Source: Flavobacteriales bacterium UBA4466 (lineage in GTDB: Bacteria > Bacteroidota > Bacteroidia > Flavobacteriales_D > Crocinitomicaceae). Taken from it: a stretch of 64,000 bases of DNA. Numbering within the stretch: position 1 is the stretch's first letter; the number at the start of each line of letters is the position of its first letter. The stretch is taken from the NCBI GenBank assembly GCA_905182335.1, contig CAJJBE010000007.1, positions 1 to 64,000 on the forward strand. The letters run 5' to 3'. The translations under genes and the position numbers were made by a program. The notes under the pieces were generated by a model. It did not search any database. It had not been told where the DNA came from and saw only the letters and a program-made list of their open reading frames with translations. Below are positions 18,303-27,260 of this stretch, in pieces.

Positions 18303-21090
18303 TGAAATCTTCTTCTTTCGTTTTTCTATTATTAAATCTTAGTGTTGCTTTTAACAAAAAGTACCTTGAAATTATTGAAGTCCTATAATCGGTCACAATG
18401 TTTCCGTTTACTTGTCGCCTTGCATTTATATTTTGATTTAGAATATCATTACCTGTAATCGAAATTCGTAAATTATCTGTTTTCAAAAACGACTTACTAA
18501 CTTCTGCATTCCAAACGAAAAACTCGGTATTATAAAAGCCTCCCCCTGGTTGAGTATTTTTTGTATAAGTTCCTTCCGACCCAATAATAAACCCTAATGG
18601 TAATTTCCATTCAAACCCGACACTGTAGTTCTCTATTCTAAATGGCGTACTTGAAACTGTACTTAAAGAACTAATAGGATTATTATACGAAAAACTAGAT
18701 GTAACGAAAACCTCTAAAGAATCCCATTCTAAATCAAAGTCTAACCCTCCAGTAAGGTCATAATTTTTAGTTGTGTTCTCTTGATCCTGAATGACGTTTG
18801 AATATCTACTGTAAGAAGCATTCACATTTGGCTCAATCGTTAAAACTCTATTGAAAAACGGAAATCCTGCTCCGGCAAATACTCCCGCATAGATGTTACC
18901 GTCAACATTTATAGTTTGGGTTTCTGCACGACCTAAGTTGTCATATTTTGTTGAAGAGGCAAATGCATCATTTGTCAACGTCAAATTAGCTCCACTCCAA
19001 ATATAGCTCCCTGACATCGCATCCCATGTATTGAAATTTATTTTAAGGTTATGCGAATAATTTGGCTTCAAATCTGGATTTCCCTTTTGCACCTGATTCG
19101 GATTTGAGTTATCCCTTACCGGTTGTAAATCTGTAATTGATGGTTGAGTAGACCTCGTATTATAATTAATTCGAAATCGTTTACTAACACTAGGCTTGAA
19201 CTGATACTTAAAATTTGGTAATACGTTGGTAATGTTTTGATTAATGGTTGACTCTGTGATTTGATTAAAATTTTGAATGTCAATATTTCTAAGTTTAGCA
19301 CCAATACTCAAAGAGTGTTTTCTATTATCATAAATTAACTTCAGGCCTCCTCTATGTTGCTGACGTGTTGTTTCAAAGCTATTTGAAAAGTCCGTATTAA
19401 GATCTTGTGACACTAAGCCGCTTCCATCAATATTATACGTCTCTTTGTCTTGCTCACCTAAGCCATACTCAAACAAATATTCAAACTCTGTCTTCCAACG
19501 CTTTGCAATTGGTTCAACGTAAGTAAGAGTTGCGTAATGACTCGTGTTCGCATTGTTATTTATTTTCGACTGATCAACTTTTAATGTATCCGTAGTTGCA
19601 TTATACTGTCTAGATCCTGACAATAATTCTCCATCTGTTTGATTATTAATTAGGGCAAGATCATATCTTAATTCTAGCTCACGTTTCTTTTTCTTAAACT
19701 TTCTTTTTATTGAAGCCAATGTATTAATAGTATACCCTTTTGACTCGCTAGTGTTTTGGATAGATGTCCTTAAAGATTCTACAGCATCTTGACCTATAAA
19801 GGCTGAAACATCATCGCTTTCTGATGTACCTATATCATATCTAAAGGAAGGCTTAATTTTAAATGTAGTTAATGAATCAAGCGGTGTTTCAAATGAAAAA
19901 TTAACCCGATGTGATTGATCCTGCGAATAGTTTCGATTAGAATCGTCTGTGTAATACGTCGTATCAGTTAAAAAATACTGCGACTCGCTCGCTGTTACTG
20001 CCTCTAACTCCGTGTTGTAATACGAGTAGTTCATGTTGATTTTAGCAGCTTTATTCTTTCCAATTTTATCACTGAAATAAACCCCTGCTTTTAATGTTTG
20101 TGGTATCCCACTCGTGTTCTGTGTATTACTTGCTTCCCAAAATCTACCTCCTGAACCATCTTCATTGGACAAACCAAACTTATTCATGTCATTACGGCCA
20201 AAAGAAGACCTTGGTGTATTTGATCCTAAAGCAAATATTGAAAACTTTTGAGCCCCACTAAACTTATTAAATAACATCTCTCCCTCAAAAAATGTATTCT
20301 TTAAAAAGGGGTCTGTATCAAGTCTTTCACTTATTCGTGTTAGAGAAAAATCACTTGCTCCTGAAATTCTACCGAAATAGCCTTTCTTGGCACTATCTTT
20401 TAATTTTAAGTCAAGTACTTGAATCTTTTCATCATCCCCTCCAATGCCGTCTTCATTTTCTTTTTCATAAATCTCAACAGTAGCAATACCATCAGCTCCT
20501 AAGTTTTGAGTAGCAATAGTTGGGTCAGTTCCAAAAAACTCGTCTCCATCAACAAGAACTTGACTAATTTCTTGTCCTTGAGAAGTAATATTTCCTTGTT
20601 TATCTACCTTAATACCAGGTAACTTTTTTAAAAGCTCCTCAACAACAGCACCTTCATTCACCTTAAACGAATCAGCCACATAGACTAATGTATCTCCTCT
20701 GTAAAAGATCGGTTCACGATTAGCATATATAATTACCTCTTCAATTTCTTGAGACTTTAGTAGCATTCTAATAGCAGGAATATCTATATCAGAGTTTTCT
20801 TTATGCCCGAACATATAATAGATTTTGTCATCAAATCCGGGATGATCAATAACCAATGAAAACGTATCTATTGAAAACCCTGACAATTCGAATTTACCTG
20901 AAGCATCCGTCCTGTCAAATCCAAGAAGCAACGAATCCTTCATTCTAACTGCCATCGCCATTGCATTCTTCACAGGCTTCACACCAGTAGAATCGTAAAC
21001 AGTACCTGTCACTTTCATCTCTTGACCAAAACTTGAAAGGCTTATTAAAGAAAGGTAAACAACAAAAATTTCACGAGAAAAAATATACAT
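18289..21090 (-). CDS. TonB-receptor-like outer-membrane beta-barrel protein
   Basis: 933 residues: signal peptide, carboxypeptidase-like regulatory domain (about 25-115), plug-like domain with the DGDEFFGTDPTIATQNLGAD region near residue 180, and a long beta-barrel of the PF14905 type. The plug is preceded by VVEELLKKLPGIKVDKQGNI, typical of this subgroup. It is longer than classic siderophore receptors. Paired by a 14-bp overlap with a GLPGLI gene, a recurring Bacteroidetes arrangement. The cargo is unknown; peptide or metal uptake is possible. Confidence 0.85.
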   Translation of the reverse strand: MYIFSREIFVVYLSLISLSSFGQEMKVTGTVYDSTGVKPVKNAMAMAVRMKDSLLLGFDRTDASGKFELSGFSIDTFSLVIDHPGFDDKIYYMFGHKENSDIDIPAIRMLLKSQEIEEVIIYANREPIFYRGDTLVYVADSFKVNEGAVVEELLKKLPGIKVDKQGNITSQGQEISQVLVDGDEFFGTDPTIATQNLGADGIATVEIYEKENEDGIGGDDEKIQVLDLKLKDSAKKGYFGRISGASDFSLTRISERLDTDPFLKNTFFEGEMLFNKFSGAQKFSIFALGSNTPRSSFGRNDMNKFGLSNEDGSGGRFWEASNTQNTSGIPQTLKAGVYFSDKIGKNKAAKINMNYSYYNTELEAVTASESQYFLTDTTYYTDDSNRNYSQDQSHRVNFSFETPLDSLTTFKIKPSFRYDIGTSESDDVSAFIGQDAVESLRTSIQNTSESKGYTINTLASIKRKFKKKKRELELRYDLALINNQTDGELLSGSRQYNATTDTLKVDQSKINNNANTSHYATLTYVEPIAKRWKTEFEYLFEYGLGEQDKETYNIDGSGLVSQDLNTDFSNSFETTRQQHRGGLKLIYDNRKHSLSIGAKLRNIDIQNFNQITESTINQNITNVLPNFKYQFKPSVSKRFRINYNTRSTQPSITDLQPVRDNSNPNQVQKGNPDLKPNYSHNLKINFNTWDAMSGSYIWSGANLTLTNDAFASSTKYDNLGRAETQTINVDGNIYAGVFAGAGFPFFNRVLTIEPNVNASYSRYSNVIQDQENTTKNYDLTGGLDFDLEWDSLEVFVTSSFSYNNPISSLSTVSSTPFRIENYSVGFEWKLPLGFIIGSEGTYTKNTQPGGGFYNTEFFVWNAEVSKSFLKTDNLRISITGNDILNQNINARRQVNGNIVTDYRTSIISRYFLLKATLRFNNRKTKEEDFNGWH

Positions 21091-21203
21091 AAAATATGGT
21101 TTTTAAAAACTCATGCTAAAATATGAATTCGTTGTCTTAAAGGCTGAATAATAATGCCCAAAGGTTTATTTTTCCTATAGTTGGCAAAACTGCTTATGCT
21201 AAA

Positions 21204-22001
21204 TTACCTTAACCTAATACTCTTGAGAATTTGATACTCGTAGCCTTGACTACTTAAGGTTTCAAATTCAACTTGAATCCCTTTTCCAATCATCTCTTTA
21301 TCATATGCTTTTAATTCTTGAATCGTTTGATCCTGATACTGAACTACGAGCGATGAAGTAAAACCAGTTTTTTCATTTTCTCCAACAATCAAATACAAAT
21401 AAGGCCCTTCACTAATAAACCCTTGAAAAGTTGAAGCAAATTCTCCTTCTTGATTTAACACCATCAATGCACGTTTGGTGCTACAATTATATTTCTTTAC
21501 AACTGAAAATTGTTCAAATTCTAATTGATCCTCATATTCAGCTTTACGCTCAAGTGTTTGTATTGGGATTTCTTTTTCATCATAGTAAGAAATTCGCTCC
21601 GTGAAGTTTCCTGTTACTTCATTCCCTTCTTCAAATAACTCTCTTGAAATGTTTTTTTTTCCATTTTTGAAGTAAAATGTATTCGAACAAAGACTTGCTG
21701 AACCAGCATTTGAGTATAGCTCTTCTATTTTTATAGTCTCGTCTTCATCATCAACACTGATGAAAACCTCCATTGTTGCACCATCTTCTCTTGAATAATA
21801 TAAACTATTCCCTTTTCTTAAGGACGTGTCAGCATCAACGTATAAGGCATATTGTTTATAATTCAATTCAATTTCAGATGCAGCATATTGCACTATCTCA
21901 ATATCTGATTCCGAACTAACATTCCCCTTATCCTCCTGACAACCAATAAATGAAGCTGAAACAAGGAGAATAACGAAATAACTATATCTTGCTTTTTGCA
22001 T
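21204..22001 (-). CDS. Putative lipoprotein of unknown function
   Basis: 265 residues. A hydrophobic start ends in a lipobox (SFIGC, Cys21), then an acidic linker (EDKGNVSSESD) and a beta-rich soluble domain. There is one Cys pair candidate (SLCSNTFYF and KYNCSTKRALM). No family recognised. It stands alone, 113 bp after the TonB-type gene start and upstream of tRNA-fMet on the opposite strand. Probably attached to the inner or outer membrane. Confidence 0.65.
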   Translation of the reverse strand: MQKARYSYFVILLVSASFIGCQEDKGNVSSESDIEIVQYAASEIELNYKQYALYVDADTSLRKGNSLYYSREDGATMEVFISVDDEDETIKIEELYSNAGSASLCSNTFYFKNGKKNISRELFEEGNEVTGNFTERISYYDEKEIPIQTLERKAEYEDQLEFEQFSVVKKYNCSTKRALMVLNQEGEFASTFQGFISEGPYLYLIVGENEKTGFTSSLVVQYQDQTIQELKAYDKEMIGKGIQVEFETLSSQGYEYQILKSIRLR

Positions 22002-22099
22002 AAGGTTTGATTTTGTTTATTTAATTCAGAAGGTTACAAAAGTAACACGTTTTAAATGTTAGTAGAGAAAATAAAAATACCAATTATTTCAATAAATGC

Positions 22100-22129
22100 T
22101 TGTAATTAGATAAAGAACATGTATCTTTG
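22100..22129 (+). promoter_or_regulatory. -33/-7 promoter of the initiator tRNA gene
   Basis: TTG at 22100-22102, exactly 19 bases, then TATCTTTG at 22122-22129. It matches the Bacteroidetes consensus fully and sits about 30 bases before the tRNA 5' end. Confidence 0.8.
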
Positions 22130-22158
22130 CAGCGCTGTTATTCTATAACAGAATATAT

Positions 22159-22231
<73 letters not shown>

Positions 22232-22238
22232 CAACGAA

Positions 22239-22267
22239 AGCCTTTCCATTTTGGAGAGGCTTTTTTT
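22239..22267 (+). terminator. Intrinsic terminator after tRNA-fMet
   Basis: Hairpin AGCCTTTCC / GGAGAGGCT (one G-T pair) with a five-base loop, followed by seven or more T, eight bases after the tRNA end. Confidence 0.88.
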
Positions 22268-22354
22268 ATGGCTAAAACTTATGAGAGAGCTCTTCATCCG
22301 ACATAAATAATTTCAATAATTTTTCTTATTTTCGGGCATTACAAAATCAGTTTT

Positions 22355-22819
22355 ATGAAAAAACTACTACTATTCGGAGCTCTTGCACTATCCTCAATTT
22401 CTTTCAGTCAAGAAGTAGTTTCCACACAAGGAGACTCATACACTAATGGCAGCGGAAGCATAGACTTCACTATTGGAGAAGTTGTAATCAATACAGGTAC
22501 AGATGGAACCAATGATTTAACTCAGGGCTTTCATCAAACCACTTGGAATTTCTTGGGAGTAGATAACCACGAACAGAATTTTGAAGCTACAGTTTATCCT
22601 AATCCTTTAGGAAGTGAATTGTTTATTCAGACTGAGAATTTCGAGTTTGTGACATATGTCTTGTATGATGCTGCAGGTAGAATCGTAGCTGAGAATAAAC
22701 TAAACGCATTACAAACAGGAATTGATGTAAGCATATTAGCTCCAAGTACATACTCATTGGTTCTTAGAAATGAGAATCAAGAAAACATAAAGACATTCAA
22801 ACTAGTTAAGACACACTAA
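22355..22819 (+). CDS. Short T9SS type A secreted protein (first gene of compact fibre module)
   Basis: 154 residues: signal peptide (about 1-18), a short domain STQGDSYTN...IDFTIGE...TQGFHQT (about 22-62), then a T9SS type A sorting domain (TVYPNPLGSELF, then TYVLYDAAGRIV and a C-terminal TFKLVKTH). The protein is almost only the conserved start and the sorting tail. The start is closely related to that of the 1109-residue protein at 32036-35365 (STQGDSY, IDFTIGE, TQGFHQT). The next gene follows after 10 bp and also has its paralogue beside the larger protein. Exported through T9SS; role unknown. Confidence 0.85.
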   Translation: MKKLLLFGALALSSISFSQEVVSTQGDSYTNGSGSIDFTIGEVVINTGTDGTNDLTQGFHQTTWNFLGVDNHEQNFEATVYPNPLGSELFIQTENFEFVTYVLYDAAGRIVAENKLNALQTGIDVSILAPSTYSLVLRNENQENIKTFKLVKTH

Positions 22820-22829
22820 ATAACAAATT

Positions 22830-23951
22830 ATGAAAACTACATTACTTACAATCGTTGCATTAGCAATCACATTAACTTCTTTTGGTCAAGCACCCGAAGG
22901 ATTTAAATACCAAGCAGTCGTAAGAGATGCTGGCGGTGTTATACTTACAAACCAAGCTGTAGGTGTTCAACTTACTATTCAACAAGGCTCAATTGGAGGA
23001 ACAGCTGTCTACACAGAAACCTTTGCACCTAGTAGTAATGGTTATGGTTTAGTTAATCTAGAGATTGGTACAGGAACGACTACAGATGACTTTACAACTA
23101 TAGATTGGGCAAATGGACCATACTTTATGGAAACAGCATTGGACGTTACAGGAGGAGTTACTTATGTAGTAATGGGAACTAGTCAGCTAATGAGTGTTCC
23201 TTATGCTTTACATGCTAGGAATTCAGATAGCTGGTACTTAGATGGAGACACAACTAATACTGATTATCACGTAGACATCAATTCGCCACGAATGCATTTG
23301 GAGGGCTCAAATTTCACTGATTTGATTGTTTCAAATAATGCAGTAGGAGACCCAAATATTTGGCTAAGAGACGTTGACTCTTCAATTACCTGGAGAATAC
23401 ATAATGACCAATCTAGAGGCAACATCTTTTCAATACGTCCATGGACCGATTACTCAGGATTCGGTGGCACAACATGGTTAGGGTTGAATAGCGACCCTTT
23501 TAGTATCGATACTGCGGGTAGAGTTTCTGTTGGTAATGGTACAGGCAACTTTAAACAAGCCTTCAACGTATATCACCAAGACTCTGCCTTTATAAATATT
23601 GAAACCTCAGGAAATAATGAGGCTGGATTGGTTATGAGCGAATTAGGAGGGGCACGTGGAGCCAGAATACTCGTCGATGGAACAGCAACAAATAATTTAA
23701 TCTTTCAAGTAAAAGATGATTTAGGAGAATATGTAGATGTTATGCATATGCCATATTTCCCCGGTAGTCAAGTGGGTAATGTGGGTATTGGAACCGACTC
23801 ACCTGCCAGAAAACTTCATATTAATGATGTTATGCGTTTAGAGCCAAGAGCGACAGCACCAGCGAACCCATCAAAGGGCGATATGTATATGGATGATACA
23901 ACCAACAAGTTAATGGTTTACGATGGTTCTACCTGGCAAGCTTGCTGGTAA
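22830..23951 (+). CDS. Exported fibre-like protein (second gene of compact module)
   Basis: 373 residues. The signal peptide (about 1-19) is followed by the conserved block APEGFKYQAVVRD, LTIQQGS, GLVNLEIGTG, IDWANGPYF and MGTSQLMSVPYALHA (about 20-130). The middle is beta-rich and variable. The end has VGIGTDSPARKLHI and then GDMYMDDTTNKLMVYDGSTW, motifs common in fibre and tail-like proteins. The N-terminal block is shared with the 1331-residue protein at 27995-31990. Unlike that one it has no long repeats and no S74 chaperone. No T9SS tail is visible, so its route across the outer membrane is unclear. Confidence 0.75.
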   Translation: MKTTLLTIVALAITLTSFGQAPEGFKYQAVVRDAGGVILTNQAVGVQLTIQQGSIGGTAVYTETFAPSSNGYGLVNLEIGTGTTTDDFTTIDWANGPYFMETALDVTGGVTYVVMGTSQLMSVPYALHARNSDSWYLDGDTTNTDYHVDINSPRMHLEGSNFTDLIVSNNAVGDPNIWLRDVDSSITWRIHNDQSRGNIFSIRPWTDYSGFGGTTWLGLNSDPFSIDTAGRVSVGNGTGNFKQAFNVYHQDSAFINIETSGNNEAGLVMSELGGARGARILVDGTATNNLIFQVKDDLGEYVDVMHMPYFPGSQVGNVGIGTDSPARKLHINDVMRLEPRATAPANPSKGDMYMDDTTNKLMVYDGSTWQACW

Positions 23952-24048
23952 GACTTTAATGTTTAACAATAGCACCATGTGCTTTAACAACACCATTAAA
24001 ATCAAAAACGAAGTTAGATAATTGAGTAGCCCCCGCTACTATAATAAT

Positions 24049-24083
24049 AAAACGATTATACTATTATAGTGTAACCGTTTTTT
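24049..24083. terminator. Intrinsic terminator between convergent genes
   Basis: AAAACG, then an 8-bp stem TTATACTA / TAGTGTAA around a TTA loop, then CGTTTTTT; the outer arms also pair apart from one A-C mismatch. It can act in both directions. A smaller GC hairpin AGTAGC-CCCC-GCTACT at 24025-24040 lies just before it. Confidence 0.7.
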
Positions 24084-24468
24084 ATGTAAAAAAGACATTG
24101 TATAGATACCTTCCAGGAACAAGTGTAAAACCTCCTGCTATTATTAAACCGGCCCAAAATAGTATAATCATTGATCTTGAATGACCTTTAATATCACCCT
24201 TCTTTATGTAATAGATGCTCTTTGGTACGGTGTATATAGTCAGAATACTTAGTAGATGGATCCATCCAAAATGATTTAAAAATTGAGGCCCCACTCTTGC
24301 CTCCATAAAAAGAGATATCCCTGCTTGAAAAAACATTAAAATCATATATGCCCAACCAATATTCTTATGAATTCCAGAGCCCTTAGTTGAAAAATAAATT
24401 AAATATGCTCCTATAATTAAACAAGGACTTACTGCAATTAAATGAATTGTTCTTAGTAGTTCATACAT
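24082..24468 (-). CDS. DUF2306-like small integral membrane protein
   Basis: About 128 residues and four hydrophobic segments. Features are MYELLRTIHLIAVSPCLIIGAY at the start, STKGSGIHKNIGWAYMILMF in the middle and KGHSRSMIILFWAGLIIAG later. The order Thr/Lys-Gly-His-Gly-Trp and then KGH-R is that of DUF2306-type membrane proteins. A longer frame runs back to 24609, but its extra 47 codons coincide with the end of the AlkB gene in another frame, so I set the start at ATG 24468. Function unknown. Confidence 0.65.
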   Translation of the reverse strand: MYELLRTIHLIAVSPCLIIGAYLIYFSTKGSGIHKNIGWAYMILMFFQAGISLFMEARVGPQFLNHFGWIHLLSILTIYTVPKSIYYIKKGDIKGHSRSMIILFWAGLIIAGGFTLVPGRYLYNVFFT

Positions 24469-24511
24469 AGATTTTGGTGTGAATGAGGTTACAGGCAATA
24501 GTGTTTCCAGT

Positions 24512-25123
24512 TCAAGTAGATAATGTCGTTCTAAAAGTAAGATTGATGCGTGGGAGATTGCTTTTTGTTGTTGTGGGCAATTGATGTCTCCAATGACGCT
24601 GTGTTTCACCTTTCATGACAATCAAGCTCCCATGTTCCAATATGAAATCTACTTTATGTTTGCTTTCCCTGTGTTTGAAGGAAAATTTCCTTTCTGCACC
24701 AAGGCTCAATGAAGCAATTGCTCCATTTTCTAACAGCTCCTTTTCATCATCACTGTGCCAACCCATTCCTTCATTACCATCGTGGTACAAATTGAGAAGA
24801 CATGAATTAAAAGACGTACCAGTTAAGTGCTGTACTTTTTGTTTTAACTTCAATAATTCATCCGTCCACTCGAGTGCTTGTTTAGTTGTATTTGAATAGG
24901 TGTATTTTAGGTCTTTTCCTCCATACCAAGCTACCTTTCGTTTGGTAACTATTTTCTTACCAAACATGTATAACTCATCATGTTGCCATTCAATGTCTAT
25001 CAATAAAGCATTTAAAAAATAATCCGATTGCTCCTGATTGAATATTTTACAGTAATAATTGACAACTCCATCCTTGGGAAGCCAGTTTTTACTAGGGTCA
25101 GAGTGGTGTTCAAATAAGTTCAT
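24512..25123 (-). CDS. AlkB-like 2-oxoglutarate/Fe(II) dioxygenase
   Basis: 203 residues. The double-stranded beta-helix core has the iron ligands H123 and D125 (GWHSDDE) and H180 (RHQLP). The 2-oxoglutarate-binding pair R192 and R198 is in PRINLTFR. NLYHDGNEGMGWHSD is close to the nucleic-acid-repair AlkB homologues, and YGGKDLKYTYS is the usual substrate-lid region. The probable role is oxidative removal of alkyl lesions from DNA or RNA bases. It lies 43 bp upstream of the DUF2306-like gene on the same strand. Confidence 0.88.
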   Translation of the reverse strand: MNLFEHHSDPSKNWLPKDGVVNYYCKIFNQEQSDYFLNALLIDIEWQHDELYMFGKKIVTKRKVAWYGGKDLKYTYSNTTKQALEWTDELLKLKQKVQHLTGTSFNSCLLNLYHDGNEGMGWHSDDEKELLENGAIASLSLGAERKFSFKHRESKHKVDFILEHGSLIVMKGETQRHWRHQLPTTTKSNLPRINLTFRTTLST

Positions 25124-25354
25124 TCAAGTTCTACGTTAAACTGACATTAAAAGTAATATTTCTCAATAGACTTCACAGGAATGGGCGAACTAAACAGCAC
25201 TCTTAAGAAGCTAATAAAGATAGTTGTATAGGCATATAACCCCCTTTAAACCTAACACACCTCTTATATACATCTATAATTATGGTACAGTTGAGAGGGA
25301 AGTAGTGTTGAAATAACTTGTTAACAATAGGGAAAACTAGCTATTTTAGAGCAT
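25124..25354. other. Intergenic region without recognised content
   Basis: Together with the following terminator this is a gap of about 317 bases between the small membrane protein gene at 25441 and the AlkB gene start. I see no reading frame with protein-like composition and no RNA fold here. It presumably includes the AlkB promoter. Confidence 0.5.
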
Positions 25355-25382
25355 AAAAAAACCTCCGATGTGGAGGTTTTTT
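25355..25382. terminator. Intrinsic terminator downstream of the 78-residue membrane protein gene
   Basis: Perfect hairpin AAAAAACCTCC / GGAGGTTTTTT with a five-base loop, A-run before and T-run after, so usable in both directions. It lies about 60 bases beyond the stop of the minus-strand gene at 25441. Confidence 0.88.
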
Positions 25383-25440
25383 ATTTCAAGTTCTTTGCCA
25401 GGTCTGTTATAAGAAAATAGACTTGGCAAAGAAGTGAAAA

Positions 25441-25677
25441 TTAATAAGGATAAGACGAAACTGCCGATGCAACCATACTTGCAGCTACAATTGATCCAAC
25501 AACTGATAATACAATAGAAATTAAAACCCCCCAAAGAGCCGACTTGCCTGCAGAATTAGCTTTTTTAGGAAATTGTTCTTTTTGAGTTAAGTAGACAATT
25601 AAACCCACTAAAGGAATTAGAAAAGAAATAATGTTTAAGCCAGTTGATGGCATGTCATTCTGATTAGTTGTTTCCAT
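25441..25677 (-). CDS. Small two-helix membrane protein
   Basis: 78 residues: a polar start (METTNQNDMPSTG), a first transmembrane helix at about 13-30, a short positively charged loop (TQKEQFPKKANSAGKSA) and a second helix at about 47-73. The pattern FLIPLVGLIVYLTQKEQFPKKANSAGKSALWG is like small Bacteroidetes membrane proteins of unknown function. It is followed by a strong terminator, and 264 bases of AT-rich spacer separate it from the desaturase gene, so it is probably monocistronic. Confidence 0.7.
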   Translation of the reverse strand: METTNQNDMPSTGLNIISFLIPLVGLIVYLTQKEQFPKKANSAGKSALWGVLISIVLSVVGSIVAASMVASAVSSYPY

Positions 25678-25941
25678 TTTGTTTTTTTTATGTGATTAGG
25701 TATTAAACTTATGAATTATTTTTTTATCTATCAAGAATTTAAAGTGTTTATTTTCAATGACTTAATCTATGAATATACCTTATATACTTATAGCTATTTC
25801 AATATTCCCTAAGAACTATTGACAAGAAATAGGCTCAGAATATTAATTATTATTTTTTAATAACACCTATTATCACAATGGTTATATTAATTTTGAACTT
25901 TTTATTAAACGCCTCTTTTTAGAGGGAAAAGCACTATATAA

Positions 25942-26679
25942 ATGATTGTTTTAATTTTCTTAATTGCGCATTGGTACCTTTCTCTTTTCAGTCAAACATT
26001 TTTTTTACATCGATATGCTGCTCACAAAATGTTTAGTATGTCCAAGTTTTGGGAGAAGATCTTTTTCATTTTCACATTTATAACGCAAGGATCTTCTTAT
26101 TTAAGTCCATATGCATATGGGATATTACATCGTATGCATCACAGTTATACTGACACTGAAAATGACCCTCACTCGCCTAAGTATGACAAGAGTATCTTTT
26201 CCATGATGTGGAGAACAAAAGAGCTTTACACAGCTATCTTTGATGAAAAAATTGAAATTGAGAGCCAATTCAAAAAAGATATTCCGCAATGGCATTCTTT
26301 TGAGAAAATTGCACATCATTGGATTGCGCGTCTTTCTTGGGGTGCTTTTTACATTTTATTTTATTCTTTCTTCGCTACTTCTTGGTGGATGTTTTTACTA
26401 ATACCAATACACTTCATCATGGGGCCATTACACGGTGCGATAATAAATTGGTTCGCTCATAAATTTGGGTATCGGAATTTTAACGTAAAAGATACTTCTG
26501 TAAACTTAATGCCTTTCGATTTCTTAATGATGGGGGAAGGATATCACAACAACCATCACAAGAACGGGTCACGCGTAAATTTTGGAGTTAAATGGTATGA
26601 ATTAGACCTGGCTTATCCTATAATTAAAATACTTCATTTCATTAGAGTTATTCGAATAAGAAAAGAGGTGGCAGCATAA
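25942..26679 (+). CDS. Acyl-CoA/acyl-lipid delta-9-type fatty acid desaturase
   Basis: 245-residue membrane di-iron enzyme that introduces a double bond into fatty acyl chains. All three histidine boxes are present: HRYAAH (H23, H28), HRMHH (H63, H66, H67) and HNNHH (H202, H205, H206). There are two hydrophobic hairpins. It is shorter than many desaturases (about 300), lacking N-terminal extensions. Likely role: adjusting membrane fluidity. No partner gene is adjacent. Confidence 0.92.
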   Translation: MIVLIFLIAHWYLSLFSQTFFLHRYAAHKMFSMSKFWEKIFFIFTFITQGSSYLSPYAYGILHRMHHSYTDTENDPHSPKYDKSIFSMMWRTKELYTAIFDEKIEIESQFKKDIPQWHSFEKIAHHWIARLSWGAFYILFYSFFATSWWMFLLIPIHFIMGPLHGAIINWFAHKFGYRNFNVKDTSVNLMPFDFLMMGEGYHNNHHKNGSRVNFGVKWYELDLAYPIIKILHFIRVIRIRKEVAA

Positions 26680-26815
26680 AACAATACTACTTATACACCA
26701 CTAAAAATGGGGCTATCAATACAGACTATATAGAATAATAATTCCGTATAAATATCAATAAAAGCTAGTATGTATCTCTTTATATTGACTTTCCTAAAGT
26801 GCGAAAATTTTTATG

Positions 26816-27253
26816 TTATAGTTTGCCAATATTATCTAATCTAAAAAACAGGAATTTATTGTCTTTCCATAAAGCCATAACCTCAACATTACTCTTTTCT
26901 ATATATAGACCAAAGCATTGATTTGTATCTAGCTTTTTTCTTTTCATTTGTCTCTTGCCTTTACTTCCATATAATTCTGAAACTTTACCAAAAGTAGCAT
27001 TGGCTTTTAAGAAGTCTATACCTTTTTCAGAGATTTCTTTCTTTTTGACTAGCTTAGGCATCATTTTTAATAACTTCTCTTCTGAAAGATCTGATGTGAA
27101 AAAAGAACCAAGAGCTTCTTTGTAATTATTATTTATAAGAAGGTCATTTAATTCATATAACTCAGAAATCATAATTTCTTTTCCTGGCTTTATATCACAG
27201 GAAATGAATCCAATCATTGGGATTAATAGCAATATAAATAGTAGTTTTTTCAT
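26816..27253 (-). CDS. Putative lipoprotein of unknown function (end of expanded fibre operon)
   Basis: 145 residues with a lipobox (GFISC, Cys19) and a basic, helix-rich mature domain (KMMPKLVKKKEISEKG, then RQMKRKKLD) ending FLFFRLDNIGKL. No family recognised. It starts 7 bp after the thioredoxin-like gene and is the last of four closely spaced minus-strand genes headed by the 1109-residue T9SS protein. A role in export or assembly of those proteins is possible but is only inferred from position. Confidence 0.6.
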   Translation of the reverse strand: MKKLLFILLLIPMIGFISCDIKPGKEIMISELYELNDLLINNNYKEALGSFFTSDLSEEKLLKMMPKLVKKKEISEKGIDFLKANATFGKVSELYGSKGKRQMKRKKLDTNQCFGLYIEKSNVEVMALWKDNKFLFFRLDNIGKL

Positions 27254-27260
27254 AGTAATT

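Noticed and set aside
23962-24048. On the minus strand the sequence reads VAGATQLSNFVFDFNGVVKA and a stop, with coding-like composition.
   Set aside because: Only about 33 codons are open, there is no start codon, and it overlaps a GC hairpin and the terminator. It may be a tiny gene remnant, but the evidence is too thin.
24469-24609. N-terminal extension of the DUF2306-like protein to 24609.
   Set aside because: The extra 47 codons lie in the end of the AlkB gene in another frame and are not membrane-like; ATG 24468 fits the family start.
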